A stretch of 6,584 nt of DNA. Source: Microbacteriaceae bacterium (GTDB lineage Bacteria; Actinomycetota; Actinomycetes; Actinomycetales; Microbacteriaceae). The translations under genes and the position numbers were made by a program. The stretch is from assembly GCA_025463615.1 (NCBI GenBank), contig JAODAU010000120.1:1-6584 (forward strand), written 5' to 3'. Positions 1 through 6,115 of this stretch are shown in pieces. Below the pieces are notes generated by a model, which saw nothing but the letters and a program-made list of their open reading frames with translations, had not been told where the DNA came from and did not search any database. The stretch's first letter is position 1. The number at the start of each line of letters is the position of its first letter.

Positions 1-348
1 GGCATCGGCGGCGACCCCATCATCGGCACCACGCACATCGACGCGCTGCGCGCCTTCCAGGACGACCCGGAGACCACGGCGATCGTCATGATCGGCGAGA
101 TCGGCGGCGACGCCGAGGAGCGCGCCGCCGACTTCATCCGCGAGTACGTGACCAAGCCCGTCGTGGGCTACGTCGCGGGCTTCACGGCACCGGAGGGCAA
201 GACCATGGGCCACGCGGGCGCGATAGTCTCCGCCGGCGCGGGCACCGCCCAGGGCAAGAAGGAGGCCCTCGAGGCCGCCGGCGTGAAGGTCGGCAAGACG
301 CCGAGCGAGACCGCCGCCCTCATGCGCGAGATCCTGGCGTCGCTCTAA
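1..348 (+). CDS. sucD: Succinyl-CoA synthetase (succinate-CoA ligase) alpha subunit, C-terminal part
   Basis: The 5' end lies outside the window; the first base is in frame and 115 residues remain before the TAA. The alpha subunit, paired with SucC, interconverts succinyl-CoA and succinate with formation of a nucleoside triphosphate in the cytoplasmic TCA cycle. The fragment starts in the conserved [14 protein letters not shown] segment, continues through [10 protein letters not shown] and [18 protein letters not shown], and carries [10 protein letters not shown]. The histidine of that motif (fragment residue 71, bases 211-213) is the residue phosphorylated during catalysis in the family (His246 in E. 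coli). The C-terminus ends normally (LMREILASL), so about the last 40% of a roughly 300-residue protein is present and intact. sucC would be expected just upstream. A strong hairpin follows the stop. Identity is essentially certain from motif order. Confidence 0.98.
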   Translation, partial: GIGGDPIIGTTHIDALRAFQDDPETTAIVMIGEIGGDAEERAADFIREYVTKPVVGYVAGFTAPEGKTMGHAGAIVSAGAGTAQGKKEALEAAGVKVGKTPSETAALMREILASL

Positions 349-361
349 CTCTCCACATCCA

Positions 362-393
362 CGAATGGCCGGTCCCTCGGGGCCGGCCATTCG
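362..393 (+). terminator. Hairpin terminator of the sucD transcript
   Basis: A perfect 11-bp inverted repeat (362-372 pairs with 383-393) encloses a 10-base loop that can pair further. It begins 13 bases after the sucD stop. No run of T follows, which is common for actinobacterial hairpin terminators, so intrinsic termination is inferred from stem strength and position. Confidence 0.8.
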
Positions 394-396
394 CGT

Positions 397-409
397 TAGC
401 GTTGAGCCC
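397..409 (+). promoter_or_regulatory. Candidate leaderless promoter (-10 TAGCGT) for the membrane protein/lipoprotein pair
   Basis: TAGCGT at 397-402 fits the actinobacterial -10 pattern TAnnnT and stands 7 bases before the ATG at 410, so transcription would start at or beside the start codon. No Shine-Dalgarno sequence precedes that ATG, which fits a leaderless message. I see no convincing -35; the region where it would lie is the sucD terminator stem. Confidence 0.55.
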
Positions 410-904
410 ATGAGGGCACTGAGGTGGATCGGGTCACAGCTCGTGACGGCCGACGCCATCTACGGCCTCATCCTCTTCTCGGCGCTCGTCGCGGTCATCT
501 CCACCGACCACAGCGACGCCTGGGAGGTCTTCTGGGTCTCGGCGCTGTCGCTGCTCGTCTTCTTCGCGGCGCACGTCTACGCCGGCACGATCGCGAACCA
601 CGGCGTCGTCGACGGCCGCGAGGTGACGCTCGGAGCGGCGTTCCGGCTGGCGCTCGGGCACTCGTCCGGCATGCTGTTCGCCTCGGTGCTGCCCGCGATC
701 CCGCTGCTGCTCGGCGTCGCACACCTGCTCAGCTACGGCGCGTCCGTCGACGACTCGCTCTACGTGGTGCTCATCATCCTGGCGATCCTCGGCTACCTGT
801 CGTTCGCCCAGCGCAGGTCGAAGATGGTCGTGCGCATCTTCGGCGCGATCGGCACGGCGCTGTTCGGGCTCGTGATCATCATCCTCAACTCGGTGGTGCA
901 CTGA
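410..904 (+). CDS. Small multi-pass membrane protein of unknown function
   Basis: The protein has 164 residues and I do not recognise a named family. It is strongly hydrophobic, with about five probable membrane helices near residues 16-31, 39-59, 87-108, 117-133 and 140-160. Short polar stretches separate them, and a basic QRRSK stretch at 134-138 is probably cytoplasmic by the positive-inside rule. A lone acidic and histidine-containing loop lies around residues 31-39. No catalytic motif is visible. The ATG at 410 is chosen because a TAnnnT -10 element lies 7 bases upstream. An in-frame ATG at 365 would start inside the sucD terminator stem and add a non-hydrophobic tail, so it is rejected. 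The stop is separated by a single base from the GTG of the following lipoprotein hydrolase, so the two are almost certainly co-transcribed and probably translationally coupled. M. tuberculosis also has a membrane protein gene (Rv0954) between sucD and perM, but I cannot claim homology. Confidence 0.85.
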   Translation: MRALRWIGSQLVTADAIYGLILFSALVAVISTDHSDAWEVFWVSALSLLVFFAAHVYAGTIANHGVVDGREVTLGAAFRLALGHSSGMLFASVLPAIPLLLGVAHLLSYGASVDDSLYVVLIILAILGYLSFAQRRSKMVVRIFGAIGTALFGLVIIILNSVVH

Positions 905-905
905 C

Positions 906-2405
906 GTGAGGAAGCTTCTCGCCGCGCTCGCGGTCGTGCTCCTGCTCGCGGGCTGCACGGCGTCGCCCGCTCCCACCGAGCCGCCGAACTGGGGCGTCGC
1001 CAAGTTCTACGGGCAGAAGGTGGAGTGGAAGAGCTGCGAGCCCGCGGGAATGAGCTGCGCCAGCATCCTCGCTCCCGTGGACTGGGCCAAGCCCGGCGGC
1101 GCGACCTTTCGCCTTGCGGTGATCCGGCACGTCTCGCACTCGCCGCAGCGCATCGGGTCGCTCTTCGTGAACCCCGGCGGGCCGGGCGGATCGGGTTACG
1201 ACTTCGTGCGCGACGGGCTGAACTTCTTCACCGACGCCACCCTGCGCGCCCACTTCGACATCGTGGGCTGGGACCCCCGCGGTGTCGGCCGCACGGCTCC
1301 GCTGAAGTGCCTGTCGGGCCCGCAGATGGACGAGCTGATCTACGGCGTGCCCACCCAGCCGGTGGGGTCGGACGCCTGGCTCGCCTCCCGCGTCGCGCCC
1401 GAGAAGGCGTTCGCCGCGGCCTGCAAGCAGAACTCGGGCCCGCTGCTCGGCCACGTCGACGCCGAGAGCAACGCCCGGGACATGGACCTCATGCGCGCAC
1501 TGGTCGGGGACAAGAAGCTCGACTACCTCGGATTCTCGTACGGCACGTTCTTCGGCGCCCACTACGCGAAGCTGTTCCCGAAGAAGGTCGGGCGGCTCGT
1601 GCTTGACGGGCCGATCGATCCGTCGATCCCGGAGCCGCAGGACTTCGTGACCCAGATGGCCGGCTTCGAGAGTGCGTACCGGGCCTTCCTGGCCAACTGC
1701 CTCGCCGGCACCGGATGCCCGTTCACCGGCACCGTGGATGACGCGCTCGCCCAGACCACGGCCCTCGCCGACAGGGTGGCCGCCGAGCACCTGCGGAGCC
1801 AGGACGGCCGCACGCTCACCCTCGCGACGATCGGCACCGGCATCTCGTACCCGCTCTACAGCCGCGACCAGTGGCCGACGCTGGAGCAGGCGATCTCCGA
1901 CCTGCAGCAGGGCCACGCCGACTCGACGTTCGAGCTCGCCGACGGCTACAACGACAGGTCGAGCGACGGCACGTACTCCGAGGGGCCCAACGTCTACGTC
2001 GCGGCGCTCTGCCTCGACGGCGAGTACCCCGATTCGCTCGCCGGTACCGCCGCGACCCAGGCCGCGATCCAGAAGGCGGCCCCGACGATCGGCACGCTCA
2101 TCGCGTACACCGACTGGGACCACGTGAGCATCGACTGCCAGAACTGGCCGTACAAGAACGTGCTGCACGCGGAGAAGATCGCCGCGAAGGGCGCAGCGCC
2201 GATCATGGTCGTCGGCACGACCAACGACCCGGCGACGCCGTACTCGGGCGCGCAGTCGCTCGCCGCGCAGCTCGACAGCGGCTTCCTGGTCACCCGCAAG
2301 GGCGAGGGCCACACCGCGTATGCCTCGGGCAACGCCTGCATCGACAGGACGGTCGACGCGTACCTCACGGCCGGCACCGTGCCTAAGTCCGACCCGGACT
2401 GCTGA
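906..2405 (+). CDS. Secreted lipoprotein alpha/beta hydrolase, tripeptidyl-aminopeptidase-like (TAP) family
   Basis: This 499-residue protein starts with a lipoprotein signal peptide: basic MRK, a hydrophobic core, and the lipobox LAGC with the modified cysteine at residue 17. It should be anchored to the outer face of the membrane. The mature part follows the Streptomyces tripeptidyl aminopeptidase (SlpD/SlpE-like) plan. It has the oxyanion-hole motif NPGGPGGSG at 89-97, WDPRGVGRT after it, the nucleophile elbow GFSYG with Ser211, a lid region, and a C-terminal TAP-like section with probable catalytic Asp441 (TNDPATP) and His469 (GEGHTAY). All triad residues are present, so it is probably active. 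Family members remove N-terminal peptides from extracellular substrates, but related enzymes are esterases, so the substrate is open. The GTG start lies one base after the previous stop with only a weak purine-rich stretch upstream, pointing to coupled translation. The signal peptide would be destroyed by any later start. Confidence 0.93.
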   Translation: MRKLLAALAVVLLLAGCTASPAPTEPPNWGVAKFYGQKVEWKSCEPAGMSCASILAPVDWAKPGGATFRLAVIRHVSHSPQRIGSLFVNPGGPGGSGYDFVRDGLNFFTDATLRAHFDIVGWDPRGVGRTAPLKCLSGPQMDELIYGVPTQPVGSDAWLASRVAPEKAFAAACKQNSGPLLGHVDAESNARDMDLMRALVGDKKLDYLGFSYGTFFGAHYAKLFPKKVGRLVLDGPIDPSIPEPQDFVTQMAGFESAYRAFLANCLAGTGCPFTGTVDDALAQTTALADRVAAEHLRSQDGRTLTLATIGTGISYPLYSRDQWPTLEQAISDLQQGHADSTFELADGYNDRSSDGTYSEGPNVYVAALCLDGEYPDSLAGTAATQAAIQKAAPTIGTLIAYTDWDHVSIDCQNWPYKNVLHAEKIAAKGAAPIMVVGTTNDPATPYSGAQSLAAQLDSGFLVTRKGEGHTAYASGNACIDRTVDAYLTAGTVPKSDPDC

Positions 2406-2414
2406 GTCATTTCC

Positions 2415-2434
2415 CCGCGCCCGGTTCGGCGCGG
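2415..2434 (+). terminator. Possible hairpin after the lipoprotein hydrolase gene
   Basis: A 7-bp all-G/C inverted repeat (2415-2421 with 2428-2434) with a 6-base loop lies 10 bases after the stop. A competing 6-bp pairing (2432-2437 with 2450-2455) overlaps it. There is no T-run. In sequence this GC-rich such stems arise easily, so this is a weak candidate. Confidence 0.4.
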
Positions 2435-2456
2435 CGGCTGGGCGCTGCCCCGCCGG

Positions 2457-2462
2457 TAGGCT
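2457..2462 (+). promoter_or_regulatory. Candidate -10 element TAGGCT for perM
   Basis: TAGGCT fits TAnnnT and ends 9 bases before the perM ATG at 2472. No Shine-Dalgarno sequence lies between, so a leaderless or near-leaderless message is likely. A 5-bp inverted repeat (CCGGT 2453-2457, ACCGG 2466-2470) brackets the element. It could be chance or a small operator. No clear -35 is seen. Confidence 0.5.
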
Positions 2463-2471
2463 CCGACCGGT

Positions 2472-3710
2472 ATGAATCGCTCGCTCACCGCCCTCTTCTC
2501 CGCGCTCGAGGCGCTTCTCGTCGTGGCGGTCGGCGTCGGCATCCCGCTGGCGCCGCTGACCGTGCTCTGGGCGTTCCAGTACGGCCTGGCCATCGACTGG
2601 GTGGTCTTCTGGCGCGCGTCGGTGGACACCTGGCTGATCGGCCACGGCGTGGATGTCACGTTCACGCTGCAGCCCGAACTGGCCACCGGCCTCGGCTTCC
2701 CTGCGGCCGGCACCCCGTTCATCGTCACGATCGCCGCCCTCGGGTTCGCCCTGCTCACGATCCTCATGGGCGCTCGCGCCGGCCGCCGAATCGGCGAAAC
2801 CCGGCACCGTGTGCTCGGCGGCCTGGTGGCGATCGGCGTGTTCGCGGCGCTCTCGCTCGGGGTGACGCTGGGGGCGCTGTGGCCGTCGGCACGGGCATCC
2901 ATCTGGCAGGGCACGCTGCTGCCGACCCTCTGCTTCGGCATCGGACTCGTGATCGGCGCCGAGCTCGGCCGCCGGTCGCTCGGGCCGGCCGCCGAGGATG
3001 CGCCCCGCGGTTCGCTGCGCGACTGGATCGCCGACCGGCCCGTGCACGTGCGCGCGACCGTGGCGGCGGGGCTGCGCGCGGGTGCGGCGAGTGTGGCCGC
3101 CGTGTTGGCGGTCTCGGGTGTGCTGGTCGCCATCCTGCTCGTCTCCAACTACGCGAAGATCATCTCGCTCTACGAGGGCGTGCACTCCGAGGTGTTCGGC
3201 GGCATCGCGCTCACCGTCGGGCAGGCGGCGTTCCTGCCGAACCTGGTGATCTGGGCGGCGAGCTGGCTGGTCGGGCCGGGTTTCGCCGTGGGCACCGGGT
3301 CGTCGGTCTCGGCGTTCGGCACGAGCCTCGGGCCGGTGCCGGCCATCCCGATCCTCGGCGCGCTGCCCAGCTCGCACGAACTGTCGTGGGGCTTCCTCGG
3401 GCTGCTCGTGCCGCTGGTCGCGGCGTTCCTCGTCGCCGTGCTGGTGCGTCGCCGGCTCGTGCGCCAGCTCGACGGGGTGTCGCGCGTGGGCTGGCTCGTG
3501 CTCGCCGGGCTCATCGCGGGCGTGGTCGGGGGAGTGCTCATGGGGCTGCTCGCGTGGGCGTCGGCGGGCGCCGCCGGACCCGGACGACTCGCGGATGTCG
3601 GGCCCGCCCCATTCCTCGTCGGCGGCGTCGCCGCGCTCGAGTTCGCGGTCGCCTCGGTGGTCGGCCTGCTGGCCGGTCGCACGACGCTGGCGGCCGAGCG
3701 GCCCCGCTAG
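2472..3710 (+). CDS. perM: PerM-like (DUF6350) polytopic membrane protein, cell-division associated
   Basis: This 412-residue integral membrane protein has about nine hydrophobic helices, near residues 11-36, 82-101, 114-137, 148-164, 205-225, 243-264, 303-326, 338-364 and 379-402. The diagnostic part is the loop after the sixth helix: PNLVIW at 256-261, GPGFAVGTG at 268-276, and LGPVPAIPILGALP at 286-299. I recognise this from actinobacterial DUF6350 proteins. Position directly before purN and purH is the same as for M. tuberculosis PerM (Rv0955), reported to support cell division, including through FtsB, and to be needed for persistence in the host. That function is carried over by homology and synteny only; no catalytic residues are evident. 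A polar segment at about 168-196 divides the protein into two halves. The TAG stop doubles as part of the purN promoter. Family assignment is fairly sure, exact role less so. Confidence 0.85.
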   Translation: MNRSLTALFSALEALLVVAVGVGIPLAPLTVLWAFQYGLAIDWVVFWRASVDTWLIGHGVDVTFTLQPELATGLGFPAAGTPFIVTIAALGFALLTILMGARAGRRIGETRHRVLGGLVAIGVFAALSLGVTLGALWPSARASIWQGTLLPTLCFGIGLVIGAELGRRSLGPAAEDAPRGSLRDWIADRPVHVRATVAAGLRAGAASVAAVLAVSGVLVAILLVSNYAKIISLYEGVHSEVFGGIALTVGQAAFLPNLVIWAASWLVGPGFAVGTGSSVSAFGTSLGPVPAIPILGALPSSHELSWGFLGLLVPLVAAFLVAVLVRRRLVRQLDGVSRVGWLVLAGLIAGVVGGVLMGLLAWASAGAAGPGRLADVGPAPFLVGGVAALEFAVASVVGLLAGRTTLAAERPR

Positions 3711-3713
3711 GCT
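3708..3713 (+). promoter_or_regulatory. Candidate -10 element TAGGCT for purN, overlapping the perM stop codon
   Basis: The perM stop TAG (3708-3710) forms the first half of TAGGCT, which ends 6 bases before the purN GTG at 3720. It is the same hexamer seen before perM. The 9-base perM-purN gap has no Shine-Dalgarno sequence, so leaderless initiation at the GTG is the simplest reading. Read-through from perM may also contribute. No -35 is evident within the perM coding sequence. Confidence 0.5.
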
Positions 3714-3719
3714 CGGCAC

Positions 3720-4310
3720 GTGCTGAAACTTGTCGTGCTCATCTCCGGCGGCGGGTCCAACCTGCGCGCGCTGCTCGAGGCGTCGGAGGACGCCGAGTTT
3801 CCGGCGCGTGTGGTCGCGGTTGGGGCGGACCGCGATGCCGACGGGTTCGAGCACGCGGAGGCGTACGGCATCCCCACCTTCTCGCTCGCGCTGTCGAGCT
3901 TCGCCGACCGGGACGAGTGGGGGGACGCGCTGCTCGAGCAGATCGCGGTGTGGGAGCCCGACCTCGTGGTGCTCAGCGGGTTCATGAAGCTGCTGCCGCC
4001 GCGGGTGATCGCCGCGCTGTCACCGAACCTGATCAACCAGCATCCGGCGTTCCTGCCCGAGTTCCCGGGGGCGCACGCCGTGCGCGACGCGATCGAGGCG
4101 GGCGTGAGCCAGACCGGCGCGAGCATCATCGTGGTCGACGACGGCGTGGATGACGGCCCCATCGTCGTGCAGCGGCGCGTGCCCGTGCTGCCGGGCGACA
4201 CCGAGGCGAGCCTGCACGAGCGCATCAAGCCGGTCGAGCGCGAGCTGCTCATCCGCGCGGTGCTCGACATCGCGAACGGCGACATCGACCTCTCCGCCCT
4301 CGGTCGCTGA
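3720..4310 (+). CDS. purN: Phosphoribosylglycinamide formyltransferase (GAR transformylase)
   Basis: PurN transfers the formyl group of 10-formyl-tetrahydrofolate to glycinamide ribonucleotide, the third step of purine synthesis, in the cytoplasm. The 196-residue protein is full length for the family. The N-terminal phosphate-binding loop reads [12 protein letters not shown] (residues 9-20). The catalytic set falls at the same numbers as in E. coli: Asn106 and His108 in [15 protein letters not shown], and Asp144 in [12 protein letters not shown]. The C-terminal helix region ([13 protein letters not shown]) is normal. The start is a GTG at 3720; no better in-frame start follows before the essential first strand ([11 protein letters not shown]). 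It lies between perM and purH as in other actinobacteria, but an inverted repeat and a riboswitch separate it from purH, so purH is likely controlled on its own. The last codon and stop lie within the repeat. Confidence 0.97.
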   Translation: MLKLVVLISGGGSNLRALLEASEDAEFPARVVAVGADRDADGFEHAEAYGIPTFSLALSSFADRDEWGDALLEQIAVWEPDLVVLSGFMKLLPPRVIAALSPNLINQHPAFLPEFPGAHAVRDAIEAGVSQTGASIIVVDDGVDDGPIVVQRRVPVLPGDTEASLHERIKPVERELLIRAVLDIANGDIDLSALGR

Positions 4311-4360
4311 GGCTCTCGAAGCGGCTCTGGGCAGTTCGTGGGCCCCTTCGAGAGCCTCAG
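4307..4360 (+). repeat. Perfect 15-bp inverted repeat (REP-doublet-like) at the purN 3' end, probable terminator
   Basis: Bases 4307-4321 and 4346-4360 (CTTCGAGAGCCTCAG) are exact reverse complements. The 24-base spacer can form a smaller inner stem (4329-4332 with 4342-4345). The left arm contains the purN stop codon. The right arm with its flank (CCCTTCGAGAGCCTCAGGGACC) resembles short dispersed palindromes I know from actinobacterial genomes with the core TTCGACAAGCTCAGGGACC. Two such units in opposite orientation are the usual REP-doublet arrangement. It would also serve as the purN terminator, although no T-run follows. The inverted repeat is certain; REP family membership and termination are inferred. 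Confidence 0.8.
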
Positions 4361-4368
4361 GGACCGTG

Positions 4369-4374
4369 TACCCT
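4369..4374 (+). promoter_or_regulatory. Possible -10 element TACCCT for the riboswitch-purH transcript
   Basis: TACCCT fits TAnnnT. Transcription would then begin near 4380-4382, right at the first stem of the riboswitch, which is tight but possible. It sits at the left side of a 13-base palindrome, ACCCTTTAAGGGT (4370-4382). No good -35 is seen; the matching region is the right arm of the inverted repeat. An upstream start or read-through from purN is not excluded. Confidence 0.35.
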
Positions 4375-4378
4375 TTAA

Positions 4379-4454
4379 GGGTTGCGACTGGCGTTCAGAT
4401 GGGGATCCATCGGGGAGCAACCTGACTATCGTTCCGACCGTTCGCCTGGGTCGG
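4379..4454 (+). promoter_or_regulatory. ZTP/ZMP riboswitch aptamer (pfl RNA) controlling purH
   Basis: The sequence matches the conserved pfl/ZTP aptamer piece by piece. P1 is GGTTGC (4380-4385) paired with GCAACC (4417-4422). The conserved GCGACTGGCG runs from 4384 to 4393. P2 is GATGG (4398-4402) with CCATC (4407-4411), closed by a GGAT loop. The conserved CGGGGAGC follows (4411-4418). After an 11-base linker, P3 is CCGACC (4434-4439) with GGTCGG (4449-4454), and its loop carries the hallmark CGCCTGGG (4443-4450). The class-defining pseudoknot, GGCG (4390-4393) with CGCC (4443-4446), is intact. This class binds ZMP/ZTP, that is AICAR phosphates, which rise when 10-formyl-THF is short, and it generally turns expression on. 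PurH consumes ZMP with 10-formyl-THF, so the placement is functionally apt. Structure and consensus are seen or recalled; ligand response is inferred from the class. Confidence 0.95.
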
Positions 4455-4455
4455 A

Positions 4456-4480
4456 TTGAGATTCGTTTCTCTCAAAGGAG
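4456..4480 (+). promoter_or_regulatory. Expression-platform hairpin and purH ribosome binding site
   Basis: TTGAGA (4456-4461) can pair with TCTCAA (4470-4475). The hairpin runs into the strong Shine-Dalgarno AAAGGAG (4474-4480), which is 5 bases before the ATG at 4486. No T-run follows the hairpin, so control of translation looks more likely than termination. This RBS fixes the purH start and argues against the upstream in-frame TTG at 4456. Confidence 0.7.
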
Positions 4481-4485
4481 TCAGC

Positions 4486-6111
4486 ATGTCTGCAGCCATT
4501 TCCGACGAAGCCAGGCACGAGCGCGACGTCATCCCCATCCGCCGCGCGCTCATCTCGGTGAGCGACAAGACCGGCCTGCTCGAGCTGGCCGCGGCGCTCT
4601 CCGCCGCCGGCGTCGAGATCGTCTCCACCGGGTCGACCGCCAAGACCATCGCGGATGCCGGCCACGCCGTCACCGAGGTGAGCGAGGTCACCGGCTTCCC
4701 CGAGTCGCTCGACGGGCGCGTGAAGACGCTGCACCCCGCCGTGCACGCCGGCATCCTCGCCGACCTGCGCCTCGACAGCCACGTGGCCCAGCTGGCCGAC
4801 CTCGGCATCGAACCGTTCCAGCTCGTGGTGGTGAACCTCTACCCCTTCGTCGAGACGATCGCGGCCGGCGTCACCGGCGACGCGGCCGTCGAGCAGATCG
4901 ACATCGGCGGCCCGGCCATGGTGCGCGCGGCGGCGAAGAACCACGCCAACGTGGCGATCGTGGTCTCGCCCGCGAGCTACGACCAGGTGCTCAAGGCACT
5001 CGCGCTGGGCGGCACCCGGCTCAGCCAGCGCCAGCGGCTCGCGGGGGAGGCGTTCGCGCACACCGCCGCGTACGACACCGCGGTGGCGGCGTTCTTCGCT
5101 GACACCCTCGGCGTGCGCGCGGAAAAGCGGGTCGAGCCTGTCGAGACGGCGGACGCCGTGCTGCCCCCGACCATCGACATCCGCGCCACCCGTGAGCTGG
5201 TGCTGCGCTACGGCGAGAACTCGCACCAGGATGCCGCGCTCTACGTCACCCCCGGCGGCGCGGGCATCGCCCAAGCCACGCAGCTGCACGGCAAGGAGAT
5301 GTCGTACAACAACTACACGGATGCCGACGCCGCCCTGCGCACCGCCTACGACTTCAGCGAGCCGGCCGTTGCCATCATCAAGCACGCGCAGCCCTGCGGC
5401 ATCGCGGTGGCGCGCGGCTCGGGCGACCCGATCGCGTCGGCCCACCTGCGCGCGCACGAGTGCGACCCTGTGTCGGCCTTCGGTGGCGTGATCGCCGCCA
5501 ACCGCACGGTCACCAGGCAGATGGCGGAGACGGTGAAGGACATCTTCACGGAGGTCGTGATCGCACCCGGGTTCGAGCCGGAGGCGCTCGACATCCTGAG
5601 CCAGAAGAAGAACATCCGCCTGCTGCAGCTGCCGGAGGGCTACGCGCGCGAGCCCATCGAGTTCAAGCAGATCAGCGGCGGCGTGCTCGTACAGGAGCCC
5701 GACGTGTTCGACGAGTTCTCGTCCGACGGCTGGACCCTCGTGGCCGGCGCCCCGGCCGACGACCCGACGATGGCCGACCTCGAGTTCGCCTGGCGGGCGG
5801 TGCGCGCGGTGAAGTCGAACGCGATCCTGCTGGCGCACGACGGCGCCTCGGTCGGTGTGGGCATGGGCCAGGTCAACCGGGTCGACTCGTGCCGGCTCGC
5901 GGTGAGCCGGGCGGGGGATCGGGCCGTGGGTTCCGTGGCGGCATCCGACGCGTTCTTCCCGTTCGCCGACGGCGCCGAGATCCTGCTCGAAGCCGGCGTG
6001 CGCGCGATCGTGCAGCCGGGCGGATCGATCCGCGACGAGGAGGTCATCGAGGCGGCGAAGGCGGCCGGGGTGACGATGTACTTCACCGGCGAGCGGCACT
6101 TCTACCACTAA
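4486..6111 (+). CDS. purH: Bifunctional AICAR formyltransferase / IMP cyclohydrolase
   Basis: PurH performs the last two steps of IMP synthesis in the cytoplasm: formylation of AICAR (ZMP) with 10-formyl-THF, then ring closure. It has 541 residues (E. coli 529). The N-terminal IMP cyclohydrolase domain starts at [12 protein letters not shown] (19-30) and contains [15 protein letters not shown], with Lys80 matching the lysine conserved in this motif. The C-terminal transformylase domain begins near LRYGEN and carries the catalytic Lys299-His300 pair in [27 protein letters not shown] and the normal end TGERHFYH. About 20 extra N-terminal residues precede the first strand. The interdomain linker is longer than usual and includes RVEPVET (215-221), encoded by a REP-like sequence. 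The motif usually seen as GENPHQ reads GENSHQ here. The ATG at 4486 is fixed by the RBS. Expression is probably governed by the upstream ZTP riboswitch. Confidence 0.98.
   Translation: MSAAISDEARHERDVIPIRRALISVSDKTGLLELAAALSAAGVEIVSTGSTAKTIADAGHAVTEVSEVTGFPESLDGRVKTLHPAVHAGILADLRLDSHVAQLADLGIEPFQLVVVNLYPFVETIAAGVTGDAAVEQIDIGGPAMVRAAAKNHANVAIVVSPASYDQVLKALALGGTRLSQRQRLAGEAFAHTAAYDTAVAAFFADTLGVRAEKRVEPVETADAVLPPTIDIRATRELVLRYGENSHQDAALYVTPGGAGIAQATQLHGKEMSYNNYTDADAALRTAYDFSEPAVAIIKHAQPCGIAVARGSGDPIASAHLRAHECDPVSAFGGVIAANRTVTRQMAETVKDIFTEVVIAPGFEPEALDILSQKKNIRLLQLPEGYAREPIEFKQISGGVLVQEPDVFDEFSSDGWTLVAGAPADDPTMADLEFAWRAVRAVKSNAILLAHDGASVGVGMGQVNRVDSCRLAVSRAGDRAVGSVAASDAFFPFADGAEILLEAGVRAIVQPGGSIRDEEVIEAAKAAGVTMYFTGERHFYH
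5130..5147 (+). repeat. REP-like short palindrome inside the purH coding sequence
   Basis: GGTCGAGCCTGTCGAGAC, read on the other strand as GTCTCGACAGGCTCGACC, resembles dispersed actinobacterial repeats of the form GGTCTCGACAAGCTCGACC (recalled, not searched). Its core, complement of 5134-5144, matches 9 of 11 bases of the right arm of the purN 3' repeat (4348-4358). It is read in frame as RVEPVET in the linker between the two PurH domains, where inserted residues should be tolerated. Confidence 0.55.
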
Positions 6112-6115
6112 CGGA

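Noticed and set aside
365..409. ATG at 365 as the start of the small membrane protein
   Set aside because: It lies inside the sucD terminator stem and has no promoter or RBS; the ATG at 410 has a well-placed -10 element and begins the natural protein.
2268..2282. CAGCTCGACAGCGGC in the lipoprotein gene as a further REP-like copy
   Set aside because: Only a short core resembles the repeat, and it encodes conserved-looking family sequence without a linker position, so chance is the better explanation.
885..3854. Long open frame (989 codons) on the - strand across four + strand genes
   Set aside because: It is the antisense shadow of GC-rich coding sequence: composition is dominated by Arg, Gly, Ala, Asp, Glu and His with no recognisable domain, and all genes it covers have clear family motifs on the + strand.
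2879..4153. 424-codon + strand frame overlapping perM and purN
   Set aside because: An Arg/Ala/Gly-rich out-of-frame shadow crossing the boundary of two well-supported genes.
4456..4485. TTG at 4456 as an upstream start of purH
   Set aside because: It lies in the riboswitch expression platform with no RBS; the ATG at 4486 follows AAAGGAG at 5 bases.
4426..6108. 560-codon open frame on the - strand opposite purH
   Set aside because: Same artefact: the + strand encodes an unmistakable PurH and the antisense product is low-complexity with no motif.
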